Shown: positions 45,368 through 54,470 of the stretch, piece after piece
Layout of the letters: the number at the start of each line of letters is the position of its first letter
How positions within the stretch are numbered: position 1 is the first letter of the stretch
NCBI GenBank assembly: GCA_004346725.1
Contig: SMDE01000006.1
Span: 310,001-374,000 of the forward strand
DNA: 64,000 bases
DNA from: Phytobacter diazotrophicus
Lineage (GTDB): Bacteria; Pseudomonadota; Gammaproteobacteria; Enterobacterales; Enterobacteriaceae
Direction of reading: 5' to 3'
Translations under genes and position numbers: made by a program
Notes under the pieces: model-generated
What the model was told of the DNA's origin: nothing
Seen by the model: only the letters and a program-made list of their open reading frames with translations
Databases searched by the model: none

Positions 45368-46705
45368 ATGAAACTGGCACTTCAGAGCGAGATGGTGATA
45401 ACCAATGATGATGTACGTCAGCTAGACCGTTCGTATGTGTTCCATTCATGGTCGATGCAAGGCAACCTCAATCCGCTGGTGATCGCCGGTGCACAAGGGT
45501 GCGAATTGTGGGATTACGATGGCAATACGTATCTGGATTTCAGTAGCCAACTGGTAAACGTCAATATCGGTTATCAGCATCCGCGTGTTCTGGCGGCGAT
45601 GAAGGCACAACTGGAATCATTGACCACTATCGCGCCGGCGACGGCAAACCTCGCACGCGGCGAAGCGGCAAAACGGATTGTTGATCTGGCGCCCGAAGGC
45701 TTTAGCAAAGTGTTCTTTACGAACGCCGGGGCCGACGCCAACGAAAACGCCATGCGTATGGCGCGTATGTATACCGGGCGTGACAAGATTTTTTCTGCCT
45801 ACCGTTCTTACCACGGGAATACCGGTAGCGCCATTGTGGCCACGGGCGATCCCCGCCGTATTCCGAATGAATATGCCCGTGGACACGTTCACTTCTTTAA
45901 CCCGTACCTGTATCGCAGTGAGTTTAACGCCACGACCGAAGAAGAAGAGTGTCAGCGCGCGCTGGCGCATCTGCGCCGGATGATTGAGTGTGAAGGGCCG
46001 AATTCTGTTGCCGCTATTCTGCTGGAGTCCGTACCGGGTACGGCCGGGATTCTGGTGCCGCCAAAAGGCTATATGCAGGGGGTGCGCGCACTGGCAGATG
46101 AGTTCGGCATTGTGCTGATTGTCGATGAAGTGATGGCCGGTTTCGGTCGCACAGGTAGCTGGTTTGCGTTCGAGCAGGATGGCATTGTTCCCGATCTCAT
46201 CACCTTCGCAAAAGGTGTTAATGCGGGTTACGTACCGGCGGGCGGCGTGATTATTTCCGAAAAAATCTCACATTACTTTGACGACCACTTCTTTGCAGGC
46301 GGCCTGACCTATTCCGGCCATCCGCTGGCGATGTCGGCCATTGTCGCCACGCTCGATGCGATGAAAGATGAAAAAGTGGTAGAAAACGCGGCAACGGTGG
46401 GGGACGGCGTGTTGCGCGCTGGCCTGACGTCGCTGGCGCAAAAACATGCGTTGATCGGTGATGTGCGTGGTCGTGGTATGTTCCAGGCGCTGGAGCTGGT
46501 CACCGACCGCGTAGCGAAAACGCCAGTAGCCGCAGCCGATATGGCGGCGATCAAAGGCGCGTTGCTCAACGCCGGGATTTTGCCTTTTGTCGCTGAAAAC
46601 CGTATTCACGTGGTGCCGCCTTGCACTATGAATGCCGCCGAAGTGCAAAAAGGGTTAGCGATTTTTGATGCCGTGCTTGGGCAGTTTGGCAGCCTGGCGA
46701 AGTGA
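45368..46705 (+). CDS. Class III PLP aminotransferase (omega-amino acid / taurine type)
   Basis: A 445-aa aminotransferase. Motifs: DYDGNTYLDFSSQLVNVNIG, FTNAGADANENAMRMARMYTG, IVDEVMAGFGRTGSW and the PLP lysine in TFAKGVNAGYVPAGG. It resembles taurine-pyruvate/taurine-oxoglutarate and beta-alanine aminotransferases. AAAGGAGCAGGGT precedes the ATG. Together with the SDR (aldehyde reductase), importer and MocR regulator it would strip nitrogen from taurine or another omega-amine and reduce the aldehyde for disposal. The substrate is inferred from context. Confidence 0.88.
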   Translation: MKLALQSEMVITNDDVRQLDRSYVFHSWSMQGNLNPLVIAGAQGCELWDYDGNTYLDFSSQLVNVNIGYQHPRVLAAMKAQLESLTTIAPATANLARGEAAKRIVDLAPEGFSKVFFTNAGADANENAMRMARMYTGRDKIFSAYRSYHGNTGSAIVATGDPRRIPNEYARGHVHFFNPYLYRSEFNATTEEEECQRALAHLRRMIECEGPNSVAAILLESVPGTAGILVPPKGYMQGVRALADEFGIVLIVDEVMAGFGRTGSWFAFEQDGIVPDLITFAKGVNAGYVPAGGVIISEKISHYFDDHFFAGGLTYSGHPLAMSAIVATLDAMKDEKVVENAATVGDGVLRAGLTSLAQKHALIGDVRGRGMFQALELVTDRVAKTPVAAADMAAIKGALLNAGILPFVAENRIHVVPPCTMNAAEVQKGLAIFDAVLGQFGSLAK

Positions 46706-46742
46706 TAGCATCACGCCTGAACATATTCTGAAAAGTGAATTT

Positions 46743-46762
46743 AACTGGATATAAATACAGTT
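46743..46762 (+). promoter_or_regulatory. LexA box of hok copy 1
   Basis: CTGGATATAAATACAG fits the LexA consensus CTG-N10-CAG with an AT-rich centre. It lies about 180 bases before the hok start, where the hok mRNA promoter is expected, so DNA damage should induce the toxin message; E. coli hokE is likewise in the SOS regulon. Confidence 0.85.
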
Positions 46763-46945
46763 TTTCTTTCGTGCGAAGGGAATGAACAGGTTAGGATGCT
46801 CGCGGGTGCCTGAGGCTTTCTGAGCCGGGCATTTGCAGGGTTCAGAAAGGTGAAAGCCCCAGGAGATAGTGTTATCAACCTGAGGCTTACATCCCAACCC
46901 TGAACAAGTTGGATGTTAGTCTCTTTTTTGCACGGAGGCAACGAC

Positions 46946-47098
46946 ATGCTAACGAAGTACGCCCTGGTGGCGATCGTGGTGCTGTGTATGACTGCACTGG
47001 GTTTCACGCTGTTAGTACGCGACTCGCTTTGCGAGATGAGCTACAGGCAACGTGGTATTGAGTTTAAAGCTGTTCTCGCTTACGAACCGAAGAAGTAG
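46946..47098 (+). CDS. hokE: Type I toxin Hok (HokE-like)
   Basis: A 50-aa membrane toxin: basic N-terminus MLTKY, one hydrophobic helix ([19 protein letters not shown]), then [20 protein letters not shown] and AYEPKK, as in E. coli HokE. Hok depolarises the inner membrane. The start at 46946 follows GGAGGCAACGAC; an in-frame ATG at 46913 is part of an overlapping mok-like leader frame. The leader (46765-46945) has a long stem CTTTCTGAGCC/GGTTCAGAAAG, typical of hok mRNA, and should be bound by a Sok antisense RNA from the minus strand, whose promoter I could not place. In E. coli hokE also lies between ybdK and entD. Confidence 0.92.
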   Translation: MLTKYALVAIVVLCMTALGFTLLVRDSLCEMSYRQRGIEFKAVLAYEPKK

Positions 47099-47175
47099 CT
47101 AACCTGAATTGCGGGGAGCCATCCCCGCAAATCATCTTGTCAGGTGGGATCCTCACGCACCCAAACCCTTTTCAC

Positions 47176-47880
47176 TTACCCCATACGGTGTTCGCCACGT
47201 GCCAGCGCATCCCGGTCAAAAAAGCGCTCGATTTTACCGTTCGCCATAAAGGCGGCCCGGTCTGACATATGCGCAATGACATCGGCATCGTGGCTAACCA
47301 ACAGATAACTCATATTGTGCTGGTCTTTCAGACGGTTCAGTAAGTTGAGGATTTCTGCCTGGATCGACATATCCAGCGCTGAGGTTGGCTCATCAAGCAG
47401 AAGAATCTGTGGTCGCAACAGCAATGCCCGGGCGATCGCCACACGCTGACGCTGACCACCTGAGAGTTGATGTGGATAGCGTCTGGCGGCATCCGCAGGC
47501 AGCCCCACCTCTTCCAGTGCCGTGCTGACGCGCTGGTCTACCGCTTTCTCACGGTGAATCTGTAGCGGTTCTGCGAGAGTACGATACAGCGTATGGTTGG
47601 GATGCAGTGAAGCGTACGGATCCTGAAAGACCATTTGTACGTTGCGTCGCAATGCCCCCTGGTAACGCGTGCCCGCTTTTATCTCTGAGCCGAAGAGTGA
47701 CATTTCACCACGCCAGTCACGCTGCAGCCCTGCCAGTACGCGCATCAGCGTTGATTTGCCACAGCCTGATGCGCCAATCAGGCTAAACGTCTCGCCCTGT
47801 TCGAGGCTAAAACTGGCATCACGGACGACGGTTTTTTCCCCGAAGCTTACTTCCAGATGGCGAATTTCAGCGATGACCAT
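47176..47880 (-). CDS. Peptide/nickel-type ABC importer ATPase 2 (DppF-like)
   Basis: A 234-aa ATPase: Walker A GASGCGKSTLM, signature LSGGQRQRVAIARAL, Walker B ILLLDEPTSALD. It is shorter than typical DppF (about 330 aa) and lacks the C-terminal oligopeptide extension. Start 47880 (MVIAEIRHLEV) has GGAG upstream and overlaps the other ATPase by 14 bases. Last gene of a five-gene operon. Confidence 0.9.
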   Translation of the reverse strand: MVIAEIRHLEVSFGEKTVVRDASFSLEQGETFSLIGASGCGKSTLMRVLAGLQRDWRGEMSLFGSEIKAGTRYQGALRRNVQMVFQDPYASLHPNHTLYRTLAEPLQIHREKAVDQRVSTALEEVGLPADAARRYPHQLSGGQRQRVAIARALLLRPQILLLDEPTSALDMSIQAEILNLLNRLKDQHNMSYLLVSHDADVIAHMSDRAAFMANGKIERFFDRDALARGEHRMG

Positions 47881-48703
47881 GGTCTGACTCCGTAAAGATT
47901 TGGCTGCGATCAAGTGTCGGGAGCATTTGTCCATAGGTCTGCGCCTGTGGTCGACAGGTCCACAGCGTGCGCGTGTAAGGATGCGTGGCATTGGGAAGTT
48001 CGCTGGCGGTCATTTCATCCACCTTTTGCCCCTGGTACATCACCAGCACGCGATGACAGTGCTGCGCGACCAGCGGTAAATCGTGACTGATAAGCAGCAT
48101 GGCCATTTGCCGCTGCTCACACTGCGCCACCAGCAGTTCAAGGATTTGATTGCGCAGGCGCGCGTCGAGCGCTGAGGTCGGTTCATCTGCTATCAGCACC
48201 TGTGGGTCGTTAACCAGCGCGATGGCGATCATCACACGCTGGCCCATACCACCGGAAAGCTCTCCGGGGTAGCGTTGCAACACCGCCGGTTCCAGCTCCA
48301 CGGCGCGCAATGCCTCGTTTATTTTTTCCAGCCGCTGTTTGCGGTTCAGGCGCTGATGAAGCGTCAGGGCTTCGTCCAGTTGTGCCTGCACAGTTTGGAC
48401 TGGATTAAGCGCATAGCGCGGGTCTTGCAGTACCATCGCAATGCCATTGCCACGCAGGGCGCGCCACGCTTTATTCTCCATGGTCAGTAAATCATGCCCG
48501 GATACGCTCAGCTCACTGGCGCTGACCTTGCCGGGTTTACGTACCAGCCCCATCAGGGCACGGGCGGTCATTGATTTACCGGAACCAGATTCGCCCACCA
48601 GCGCGAGGCGTTCATTGCCCAAGGTGAAACTCAGGTTATTGACCACGCGGGCGCCGGGATAATCAACATTAAGACCCGATACGATAATCCGTTTTTCAGT
48701 CAT
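47867..48703 (-). CDS. Peptide/nickel-type ABC importer ATPase 1 (DppD-like)
   Basis: A 278-aa ATPase with GESGSGKSMTA, LSGGMGQRVMIAIAL and VLIADEPTSALD. Start 48703 (MTEKRIIVSG) has GGAG eight bases upstream and overlaps the permease end; a longer frame to 48826 lies inside that permease gene. Forms a heterodimer with the following ATPase. Confidence 0.9.
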   Translation of the reverse strand: MTEKRIIVSGLNVDYPGARVVNNLSFTLGNERLALVGESGSGKSMTARALMGLVRKPGKVSASELSVSGHDLLTMENKAWRALRGNGIAMVLQDPRYALNPVQTVQAQLDEALTLHQRLNRKQRLEKINEALRAVELEPAVLQRYPGELSGGMGQRVMIAIALVNDPQVLIADEPTSALDARLRNQILELLVAQCEQRQMAMLLISHDLPLVAQHCHRVLVMYQGQKVDEMTASELPNATHPYTRTLWTCRPQAQTYGQMLPTLDRSQIFTESDHGHR

Positions 48704-49529
48704 GTTGTGGCTCCAGTACATCACGCAGGCCATCGCCCAGCAGGTTAAACGCAAGACTCGCCAGTAAAATGACCGCGCCAGGGGCTGCGGCAATCCACCA
48801 TTGATCGAAGATGACTTGCATACCATCGGCGATCATGGCGCCCCATTCCGCCATCGGTGGGCGAGCCCCCAGACCCAGAAAACCCAGTCCGGCGGCGGCA
48901 AGGATAATGCCCGCCAGGTCCAGAGCCAGACGCACAATCGCGGATGGCAGGCAGAGTGGCAGAATATGCCCCAGTAACAGCCGCCAGCCGCGAATTCCCA
49001 TCATCTCAGCCGCTGCCAGGTAATCGCTGTGACGAAGTCGCTGGATCTCGCTACGTGCCTGACGCGCATAGGCAGGCCAGGTGGTCAGCGCGAGGGCGAG
49101 TGCGCCATTGACGAGGCCCGGGCCAAGCATGGCGACAAACGCAAACGCGAGGATGAGACGCGGCATGGACATGACCACATCGGTAAAGCGCATCAGAACG
49201 CGTTCCAGCCAGCCACCGTAATAGCCAGACAAAATACCGACCAGCAGACCGGCAGGCAGCGTAATGAGGGTGACCAGGGCCACCAGCCCCAGCGCCGGAC
49301 GCGTGCCATAAATGAGCCGTGACAGCAAATCACGGCCATAGCTGTCGGTTCCCAGCCAGTGTGCAGCCGAGGGCGGCTGTAAGCGCGATGCGGCATCCTG
49401 CCAGTTGGGGTCTTGCGGTGCCAGCCACGGCGCCAGAATAGCAACCAGCAGGAGTAACACCACAATAATCAATCCGCTAAAACCCGCAGGCGAATGGCGC
49501 AGACGGCGTAAAAAGAGAGTCGTCGGCAT
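48696..49529 (-). CDS. Peptide/nickel-type ABC importer permease C
   Basis: A 277-aa DppC/NikC-like permease: N-terminal OppC_N helix, WLGTDSYGRDLLSRLIYGTR and EAA loop YLAAAEMMGIRGWRLLLGHILP. TAATG coupling: its ATG shares a base with the stop of permease B. Confidence 0.92.
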   Translation of the reverse strand: MPTTLFLRRLRHSPAGFSGLIIVVLLLLVAILAPWLAPQDPNWQDAASRLQPPSAAHWLGTDSYGRDLLSRLIYGTRPALGLVALVTLITLPAGLLVGILSGYYGGWLERVLMRFTDVVMSMPRLILAFAFVAMLGPGLVNGALALALTTWPAYARQARSEIQRLRHSDYLAAAEMMGIRGWRLLLGHILPLCLPSAIVRLALDLAGIILAAAGLGFLGLGARPPMAEWGAMIADGMQVIFDQWWIAAAPGAVILLASLAFNLLGDGLRDVLEPQHD

Positions 49530-50551
49530 TAGCGAATCCTCGGGTCAGTGAGCCGTACCAGCATATCGGCGAGGTTATTTATCAGGACAAAGCAGACACC
49601 GATAACCAGTGTGCCGCCCATAATCGCCGTGGTGTCACCGGCAAACAGCGCGGTCGTGAGATAGCGGCCAATACCCGGCCAGGAAAAGACGGTTTCTGTC
49701 AGCACCGCGCCTTCCAGCATGCTGGTATAGGACAGCGCAACCACGGTCAGGAGCGTGCCGCGAATATTTGGCAGGACATGGCGCAGCATGATTGTCATCT
49801 CGCCAGCCCCCTTTGCGCGTGCCAGCAAGATATACTCTTTATTCATTTCGCCAAGGCAGGCCGAGCGGGTTAGTCGCGTAATGCTGGCCAGAGAATAGTA
49901 AGCAAGCAGGGTGACCGGAAGTACCATATGGCTAAGGGCATTTCTGAATGCCTGACTGTCACCGGAAAGCCAGGTATCGATAAGCACAAAGCCGGTCTGC
50001 GGGGTGACAGTGTACTGATAAATATCATCCAGCCTGCCGGGGCCTGCGCTCCATTGCAGGTTCGCGTAGAACAGCGCCAGCATTAACAGACCGAGCCAGA
50101 AGATAGGGACAGAGTTACCGAGCAGGGTAAAAGTGCGCACGGCCAGATCCAGCGGGGAACCGGCAAAACGGGCACATAATACGCCCGCGAGAATACCCAA
50201 CGCGGTACCGATAACCAATGCCAGGGTAGCCAGCTCCAGCGTGGCAGGAAAGGCGGAGAGCAGATCCTGCAAGACGGGCTGTCCGGTGGCGCTGGCGGTG
50301 CCTAAATCACCGTGAGACAGGTTGAGTAAATAGTGCCAGAACTGCACGGGCAGCGGTTGATCCAGCCCGAGTTGGTGGCGGACCTGGTCATAGGTCGACT
50401 GGCTGGCATGGTCACCGACGATTTGCAGCACACGGTCAACGGGCGAGAGTGCCGAGAGTGAAAAGGTAACCAGTAACAGACCAAATAACGTCAGGGCGAG
50501 GGTTATCAGGGTCTGGATAACCCGTAACAGCCTGGGTGAGATGTGGGACAT
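49529..50551 (-). CDS. Peptide/nickel-type ABC importer permease B
   Basis: A 340-aa DppB/NikB-like permease with six membrane segments and the EAA loop EYILLARAKGAGEMTIMLRHVLP. A hairpin lies in the 78-base gap after the binding-protein gene. Confidence 0.92.
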   Translation of the reverse strand: MSHISPRLLRVIQTLITLALTLFGLLLVTFSLSALSPVDRVLQIVGDHASQSTYDQVRHQLGLDQPLPVQFWHYLLNLSHGDLGTASATGQPVLQDLLSAFPATLELATLALVIGTALGILAGVLCARFAGSPLDLAVRTFTLLGNSVPIFWLGLLMLALFYANLQWSAGPGRLDDIYQYTVTPQTGFVLIDTWLSGDSQAFRNALSHMVLPVTLLAYYSLASITRLTRSACLGEMNKEYILLARAKGAGEMTIMLRHVLPNIRGTLLTVVALSYTSMLEGAVLTETVFSWPGIGRYLTTALFAGDTTAIMGGTLVIGVCFVLINNLADMLVRLTDPRIR

Positions 50552-50584
50552 GACTAACTCTTAATGGCATCGTTCTTTAATGAT

Positions 50585-50611
50585 GACCCTCTCTCGTAAT
50601 GAGAAAGGGTC
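50585..50611 (-). promoter_or_regulatory. Intra-operon hairpin after the SBP gene
   Basis: GACCCT(C/T)TCTC...GAGA(A/G)AGGGTC pairs over about ten bases around CGTAAT, 19 bases past the binding-protein stop. No T-run follows, so it is more likely a message-stabilising element than a full terminator. Confidence 0.6.
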
Positions 50612-50629
50612 AACGGCGCAATCGCTAAC

Positions 50630-52198
50630 TTACTTGGTTACGCGGTCATACCACACCATATCGGCATTTAACCCTTGCTGGTAGCCTTTCACATTATCAC
50701 GTACCACGATTTGCGTTTTCCCTTGATCAACAAAGATATAAGGGGATTTATGCTGCAACTCTTGCTGCATTTTTTTGTAGAGCTCCAGACGTTTGGCGGC
50801 ATCCGGCTCGGCAACGGCCGCGAGCGTGGCTTTGCTTAATTCAGGGATCTGCCAGCCATTCAATCCGGCAACCGTACTGGATTTCCCGTCATTATAGGCG
50901 AAGGCGCTGGCGTTGGAGTGGGCGTCAAAATAATCGGGGATCCACAGACGAATCGCCGCCTGATGCTGTTTGGCACGCACGCGGGCATAGACCTGGCTAC
51001 CCGCAGCGGGTAACAGATCTACCTTCACGCCGCCCTGAGCAAAACTGGCTTGCATAGACTGGGCGATGGTAATGAACGGCGGTTTGTTTTCGACGTCCAG
51101 GGTGAAGTGCGCATCCTTAATGCCCGCTTTGGCGAGGATCTCTTTTGCTTTTGCCGGGTCGAATTTAAACGGGTTATCTTCCAGCGCGCCTGGCAGGCCG
51201 ACTGGCAGGAAACTCTGGTGGACAAAATATTGCCCTTTCAGCAGATCTTTGGTGATGCCGTCGTAATCGACCAGCCAGCGTGCCGCCTCCCAGAATGCGG
51301 GATTGTTCAGCAACGGGTTCGCGCTGTTACCGGCGTTAAAGACCAGATAGTTCTGCTCAGCAGACGGAATACTCAGCACCTTAATGCCTTCCTTATCTGT
51401 CAGCGCGCTAATCTGATCGGCACCGAGATCGCGCGCCACATCGGCATCGCCCTGTTGAATTAACAGACGACGGGAAGCCGGATCCGGCACGTTTTTAATA
51501 ATGATATTTTTTAGTTTGGGCGCGCCGCCAGGTGAAGTGGGATTGGCGTCCAGTACGATAGCCTGATGCGGTTGATAAACGCGCATTTTGTACGCGCCGC
51601 TGCCCGCAGAGTGCAGTTTTAGCCAGGCGTTACCAAAATCATTGTCTTTGACGTTCGCGCTGACCAGTTTCTCATCTACGATTGAGGCGATAGGCGTGGA
51701 GAGAATATTCAGTGCCACTGCCGGGCTTACATCCGCCGTCCAGTGCAACTGGATCGTATGATCGTCGATTTTCTTTAACTGGCTGGCGATATTGTCCGGT
51801 TCCCAGCCCAGGACGTTAAGAATAAAGGCCGGGGATTTGTTCATGGTGACCGCGCGGGTATAGGAGAAAATCACATCCTCAGGGCGCAGCGGGTTACCGG
51901 AAGCAAACTTCGCGTCACTTTTCAGTTTGATGGTCAGGGTTTTAGCGGCCGCATCGGGCTGCCAGCTTTCTGCCAACACCGGGTTAATCTTTTCAGGGTT
52001 CTCACGATCCGGCTGGACCAGGCGCTCGTACAGGCTTGGAACGGTCTGGATACTGGAAAGCTCATTGGCCTCTGCCGGATCCAGGCTGACAATATCGTCC
52101 AGACCTTGTGCAACAACCAGGGTATCTGGCGGCGTTGCCGCATAGCTGGTGGCAGAGAGCAGCGTCATGATGACGAGAGGCAGCAGTTTTTTGGTCAT
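50630..52198 (-). CDS. Peptide/nickel-type ABC importer binding protein
   Basis: A 522-aa SBP_bac_5 protein with a signal peptide ending ATSYAATPPDTL. Family features: VAQGLDDIVSLDPAEANELS, LYERLVQPDRENPEKINPVLAESW, LTIKLKSDAKFASGNPLRPEDV. It heads the operon SBP-B-C-D-F. Ligands in this family include peptides, nickel chelates, glutathione and opines; none can be named here. The operon is bracketed by two hok units. Confidence 0.92.
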   Translation of the reverse strand: MTKKLLPLVIMTLLSATSYAATPPDTLVVAQGLDDIVSLDPAEANELSSIQTVPSLYERLVQPDRENPEKINPVLAESWQPDAAAKTLTIKLKSDAKFASGNPLRPEDVIFSYTRAVTMNKSPAFILNVLGWEPDNIASQLKKIDDHTIQLHWTADVSPAVALNILSTPIASIVDEKLVSANVKDNDFGNAWLKLHSAGSGAYKMRVYQPHQAIVLDANPTSPGGAPKLKNIIIKNVPDPASRRLLIQQGDADVARDLGADQISALTDKEGIKVLSIPSAEQNYLVFNAGNSANPLLNNPAFWEAARWLVDYDGITKDLLKGQYFVHQSFLPVGLPGALEDNPFKFDPAKAKEILAKAGIKDAHFTLDVENKPPFITIAQSMQASFAQGGVKVDLLPAAGSQVYARVRAKQHQAAIRLWIPDYFDAHSNASAFAYNDGKSSTVAGLNGWQIPELSKATLAAVAEPDAAKRLELYKKMQQELQHKSPYIFVDQGKTQIVVRDNVKGYQQGLNADMVWYDRVTK

Positions 52199-52401
52199 AT
52201 GAGATCCCTGTAAAGTTAATTTAGTGTCATTATTTTGTATCGCTAAAGTAGGCTGCTTCCGATTTTTCTTAAAGTTTAAATTCGTCTTTATTTATGCGCT
52301 TAAGGCATAAGCCAGATTATTTGGCTATGAAAATGGAGCCAAACAAAGATGAAAAAGCGGAGGGATTTTTAGCGTTTTATGTTTTCTGAAAAATTGATTT
52401 T

Positions 52402-52421
52402 AACTGGATATAAATACAGTT
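52402..52421 (+). promoter_or_regulatory. LexA box of hok copy 2
   Basis: The same CTGGATATAAATACAG core as in copy 1, so transcription of the broken copy should still be SOS-inducible. Confidence 0.82.
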
Positions 52422-52602
52422 TTATTCGTACAGAGGGAAGTAAGCGGGTAGCATTCTCGCGGGTGCCTGAGGCTTTCTGAGCCAGGCATTTGCAGGGTTC
52501 AGAAAGGTGAAAGCCCCAGGAGATAGTGTTATCAACCTGAGGCTTATCATCCAACCCTAGACAAGTTGGATGTTAGTCTCTTTTTTGCACGGAGGCAACG
52601 AC

Positions 52603-52855
52603 ATGCTAACGAAGTACGCCCTGGTGGCGATCGTGGTGCGGTGCTCTTGTAGAGGGGTTCTGACCATTTTTTGAAAGTTCGAAATCGGAACATCAGGTGT
52701 TTTCGCTGCAGCCAGTTTTGACACGGACAGCGCGCAACAACCGGAGCGTACACGAAGTACGTGAGGATTGTGAGCACTGCCCTGGTCAAAACTGGCAAAG
52801 AAGATAGCCTGATGTTTTGATTTAAGGCGAGTCTCGCGAACAACCGAAGAAGTAG
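52603..52855 (+). pseudogene. Disrupted hok toxin gene
   Basis: ATG at 52603 with GGAGGCAACGAC upstream and the first 12 codons equal the intact copy ([12 protein letters not shown]). After 52639 the frame enters an insert and stops at a TAG (52650-52652 region). The natural 3' end with the final codons and TAG resumes at 52842-52855. The membrane helix is incomplete, so no toxin is expected. The leader and possible antisense site remain and could still act on the intact copy's RNA. Confidence 0.88.
52640..52841. repeat. Fold-back repeat inserted in hok copy 2
   Basis: Within the ~200-base insert CCAGTTTTGAC (52712-52722) is matched by GTCAAAACTGG (52785-52795), and outer arms ACATCAGG (52690-52697) by CCTGATGT (52808-52815), giving a 126-base imperfect palindrome. 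A small CGTAC-ACGAA-GTACG hairpin is at its centre. No transposase is present. The layout resembles ERIC/MITE-type elements. No target duplication is visible, and about 103 bases of hok were lost. Confidence 0.75.
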
Positions 52856-52926
52856 CTAACCTGAATTGCGGGGAGCAATCCCCGCAAATCATCTTGTCAG
52901 GTGGGATCCTCACGCACCCAAACTCT

Positions 52927-54438
52927 TTAGCCTGGCTGCGTTTTTTGTGTGCGGGCAAGCTGTACTGCGCTTTGCCAGTCATGCCAGCGTTTTTGCAATC
53001 TGTCGTGACGCTGTGCATCCGGTGTGAACGTCGCATGTTCGGGAAGATACTGGCGAAGCTGTTCTGTATCGATCTGCAACAGTGCCTTTCGTGCCAGCAG
53101 TGCCGCTCCCATAGCTGATAACTCCGGGACGTCGCTGCGCATCACCGGGCAACCGAGCAGGTCGGCCTGATATTGCATCAGCCAGTCGTTCCTGGTAGGG
53201 CCGCCATCGACCATCAGCGCTTTTAAGGCGAAATCGCCGTGCTGGCGCATGGCAACCACCACGTCGGCAATCTGGTAGGTGATCGACTCCAGCGCTGCGC
53301 GAACCAGATGCGCGCGCTTGACGCCACGGCTCAGGCCATGAATCAGACCACGCGCATCTTCGTCCCACCAGGGGGCGCCGAGGCCCGTCAGTGCCGGAAC
53401 AAAATAGACGCCGAGTGTTGATTCCACTGAGGCCGGTAGCGTATTCAGCGCCTGCGCCAGTTCCGCTTCCGGCAGCTCGCTTAAGCCTGTACTTTCCGCC
53501 ATCCATGCCACTGCATCGCCGGTATGAGGAATGTTGCCTTCCAGCCCGTACACCAGCCGTTCACCATCATGCCACGCTACGGTGGTCGCCAGTGATTTCA
53601 CGTCACACTGTGCGGAGACCACCGGAGCCATTACCGATGACCCCGTGCCGTAGGTCGCTTTCACACACCCGGCGGCGCCAAGGCCGTGGGCGAACAACGC
53701 GGCGTGCGAATCGCCGATCATCGCCAGCACCGGGATACCCTCCGGGATGGCGTCCAGCCCTTTGGTGTAGCCAAACAATCCACTGGAGGGGCGAATTTCC
53801 GGTAGCGCCTGACGGGGGATCTGGAAGAGTGTGAGCATCTCCGCGTCCCAGTCGGCGGTATTAAGATTCAGTAACTGTGTGCGCGAGGCATTCGAGTAGT
53901 CGCAGCAAAATGACTCGCCCGCCGTCAGGTGCCAGAGCAGCCAGCTATCTATTGTGCCAAGACAAATTTCACCTTGTTCCGCCAGCCCCCGACTATTGGG
54001 CAGCGAATTTAACAGCCAGCGCATTTTGGATGCGGAAAACAGCGGGGCGACGGGCAGCCCCGTCACCGCTTTAATTTTAGCGTCCTGACCTTGCTCGCGC
54101 AGAGCATGGCAAAAATCTGCCGTACGTGAACATTGCCAGGTTATTGCCGGACCTAACGGCAACCCGCTTGCGCGATACCAACCAATGGCCGTTTCCCGCT
54201 GATTGCTGATCGCCAGCGCCGCTACTCGCTCGGGGCTAACCTGCGCAATCACCTCGCTTATTACCGCCAGTGACGCCTGCAATAGCGCTTCGCCAGACTG
54301 CTCTACCCAGCCCTCGCGGGGTGTCTGGATGGTCAACGGGCGCGCGCTTTTCGCCACCACATTGCCCTGAGCATCCAGCGCGACGGCTTTGGCGTTCGTT
54401 GTCCCTTCATCAAGCGCGATGACAATATCTTTCGACAT
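52927..54438 (-). CDS. aplK: FGGY carbohydrate kinase, probable D-apulose kinase
   Basis: A 503-aa sugar kinase. Motifs: ALDEGTTNAKAVALDAQG (phosphate loop), WQCSRT, YGTGSSVM, and VDGGPTRNDWLMQ with DVPELSAMGAA near the C-terminus; it resembles glycerol and xylulose kinases. Together with a split transketolase, an isomerase and an RbsABC-like importer it matches the described D-apiose transketolase pathway, where it would make D-apulose 4-phosphate. The specific substrate is inferred from gene content. It is the last gene of the catabolic operon. Confidence 0.8.
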   Translation of the reverse strand: MSKDIVIALDEGTTNAKAVALDAQGNVVAKSARPLTIQTPREGWVEQSGEALLQASLAVISEVIAQVSPERVAALAISNQRETAIGWYRASGLPLGPAITWQCSRTADFCHALREQGQDAKIKAVTGLPVAPLFSASKMRWLLNSLPNSRGLAEQGEICLGTIDSWLLWHLTAGESFCCDYSNASRTQLLNLNTADWDAEMLTLFQIPRQALPEIRPSSGLFGYTKGLDAIPEGIPVLAMIGDSHAALFAHGLGAAGCVKATYGTGSSVMAPVVSAQCDVKSLATTVAWHDGERLVYGLEGNIPHTGDAVAWMAESTGLSELPEAELAQALNTLPASVESTLGVYFVPALTGLGAPWWDEDARGLIHGLSRGVKRAHLVRAALESITYQIADVVVAMRQHGDFALKALMVDGGPTRNDWLMQYQADLLGCPVMRSDVPELSAMGAALLARKALLQIDTEQLRQYLPEHATFTPDAQRHDRLQKRWHDWQSAVQLARTQKTQPG

Positions 54439-54470
54439 GGTATTTCTCCATCAGGCCCATGCGCACTGCA

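Larger units (their letters stand above)
46727..47166 (+). repeat. hok locus unit, copy 1 (intact)
   Basis: A 440-bp unit with LexA box, structured leader, hok gene and trailing hairpin GCGGGGAGCCATCCCCGC. It is repeated at 52383-52923, where the coding part is disrupted. Both copies end in the same GGATCCTCACGCACCCAAA and abut the 3' end of a minus-strand gene. Confidence 0.9.
52383..52923 (+). repeat. hok locus unit, copy 2 (disrupted)
   Basis: This unit matches 46727-47166 from the LexA box through the leader and the first 37 bases of hok, then again from AACCGAAGAAGTAG through the trailing hairpin to CACGCACCCAAA. The central ~103 bases of hok are replaced by about 200 unrelated bases. 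The gap between SBP gene and this unit (52199-52382) holds the promoter region of the ABC operon. Confidence 0.9.

Noticed and set aside
46765-46945. Exact Sok antisense RNA coordinates
   Set aside because: The hok leader is clear, but I could not identify a convincing minus-strand promoter, so no antisense feature was drawn.
52557-53036. A 159-codon minus-strand frame through the fold-back insert
   Set aside because: It spans the repeat, the hok remnant and the end of the kinase gene. Similar spurious proteins are common annotations of repeats.
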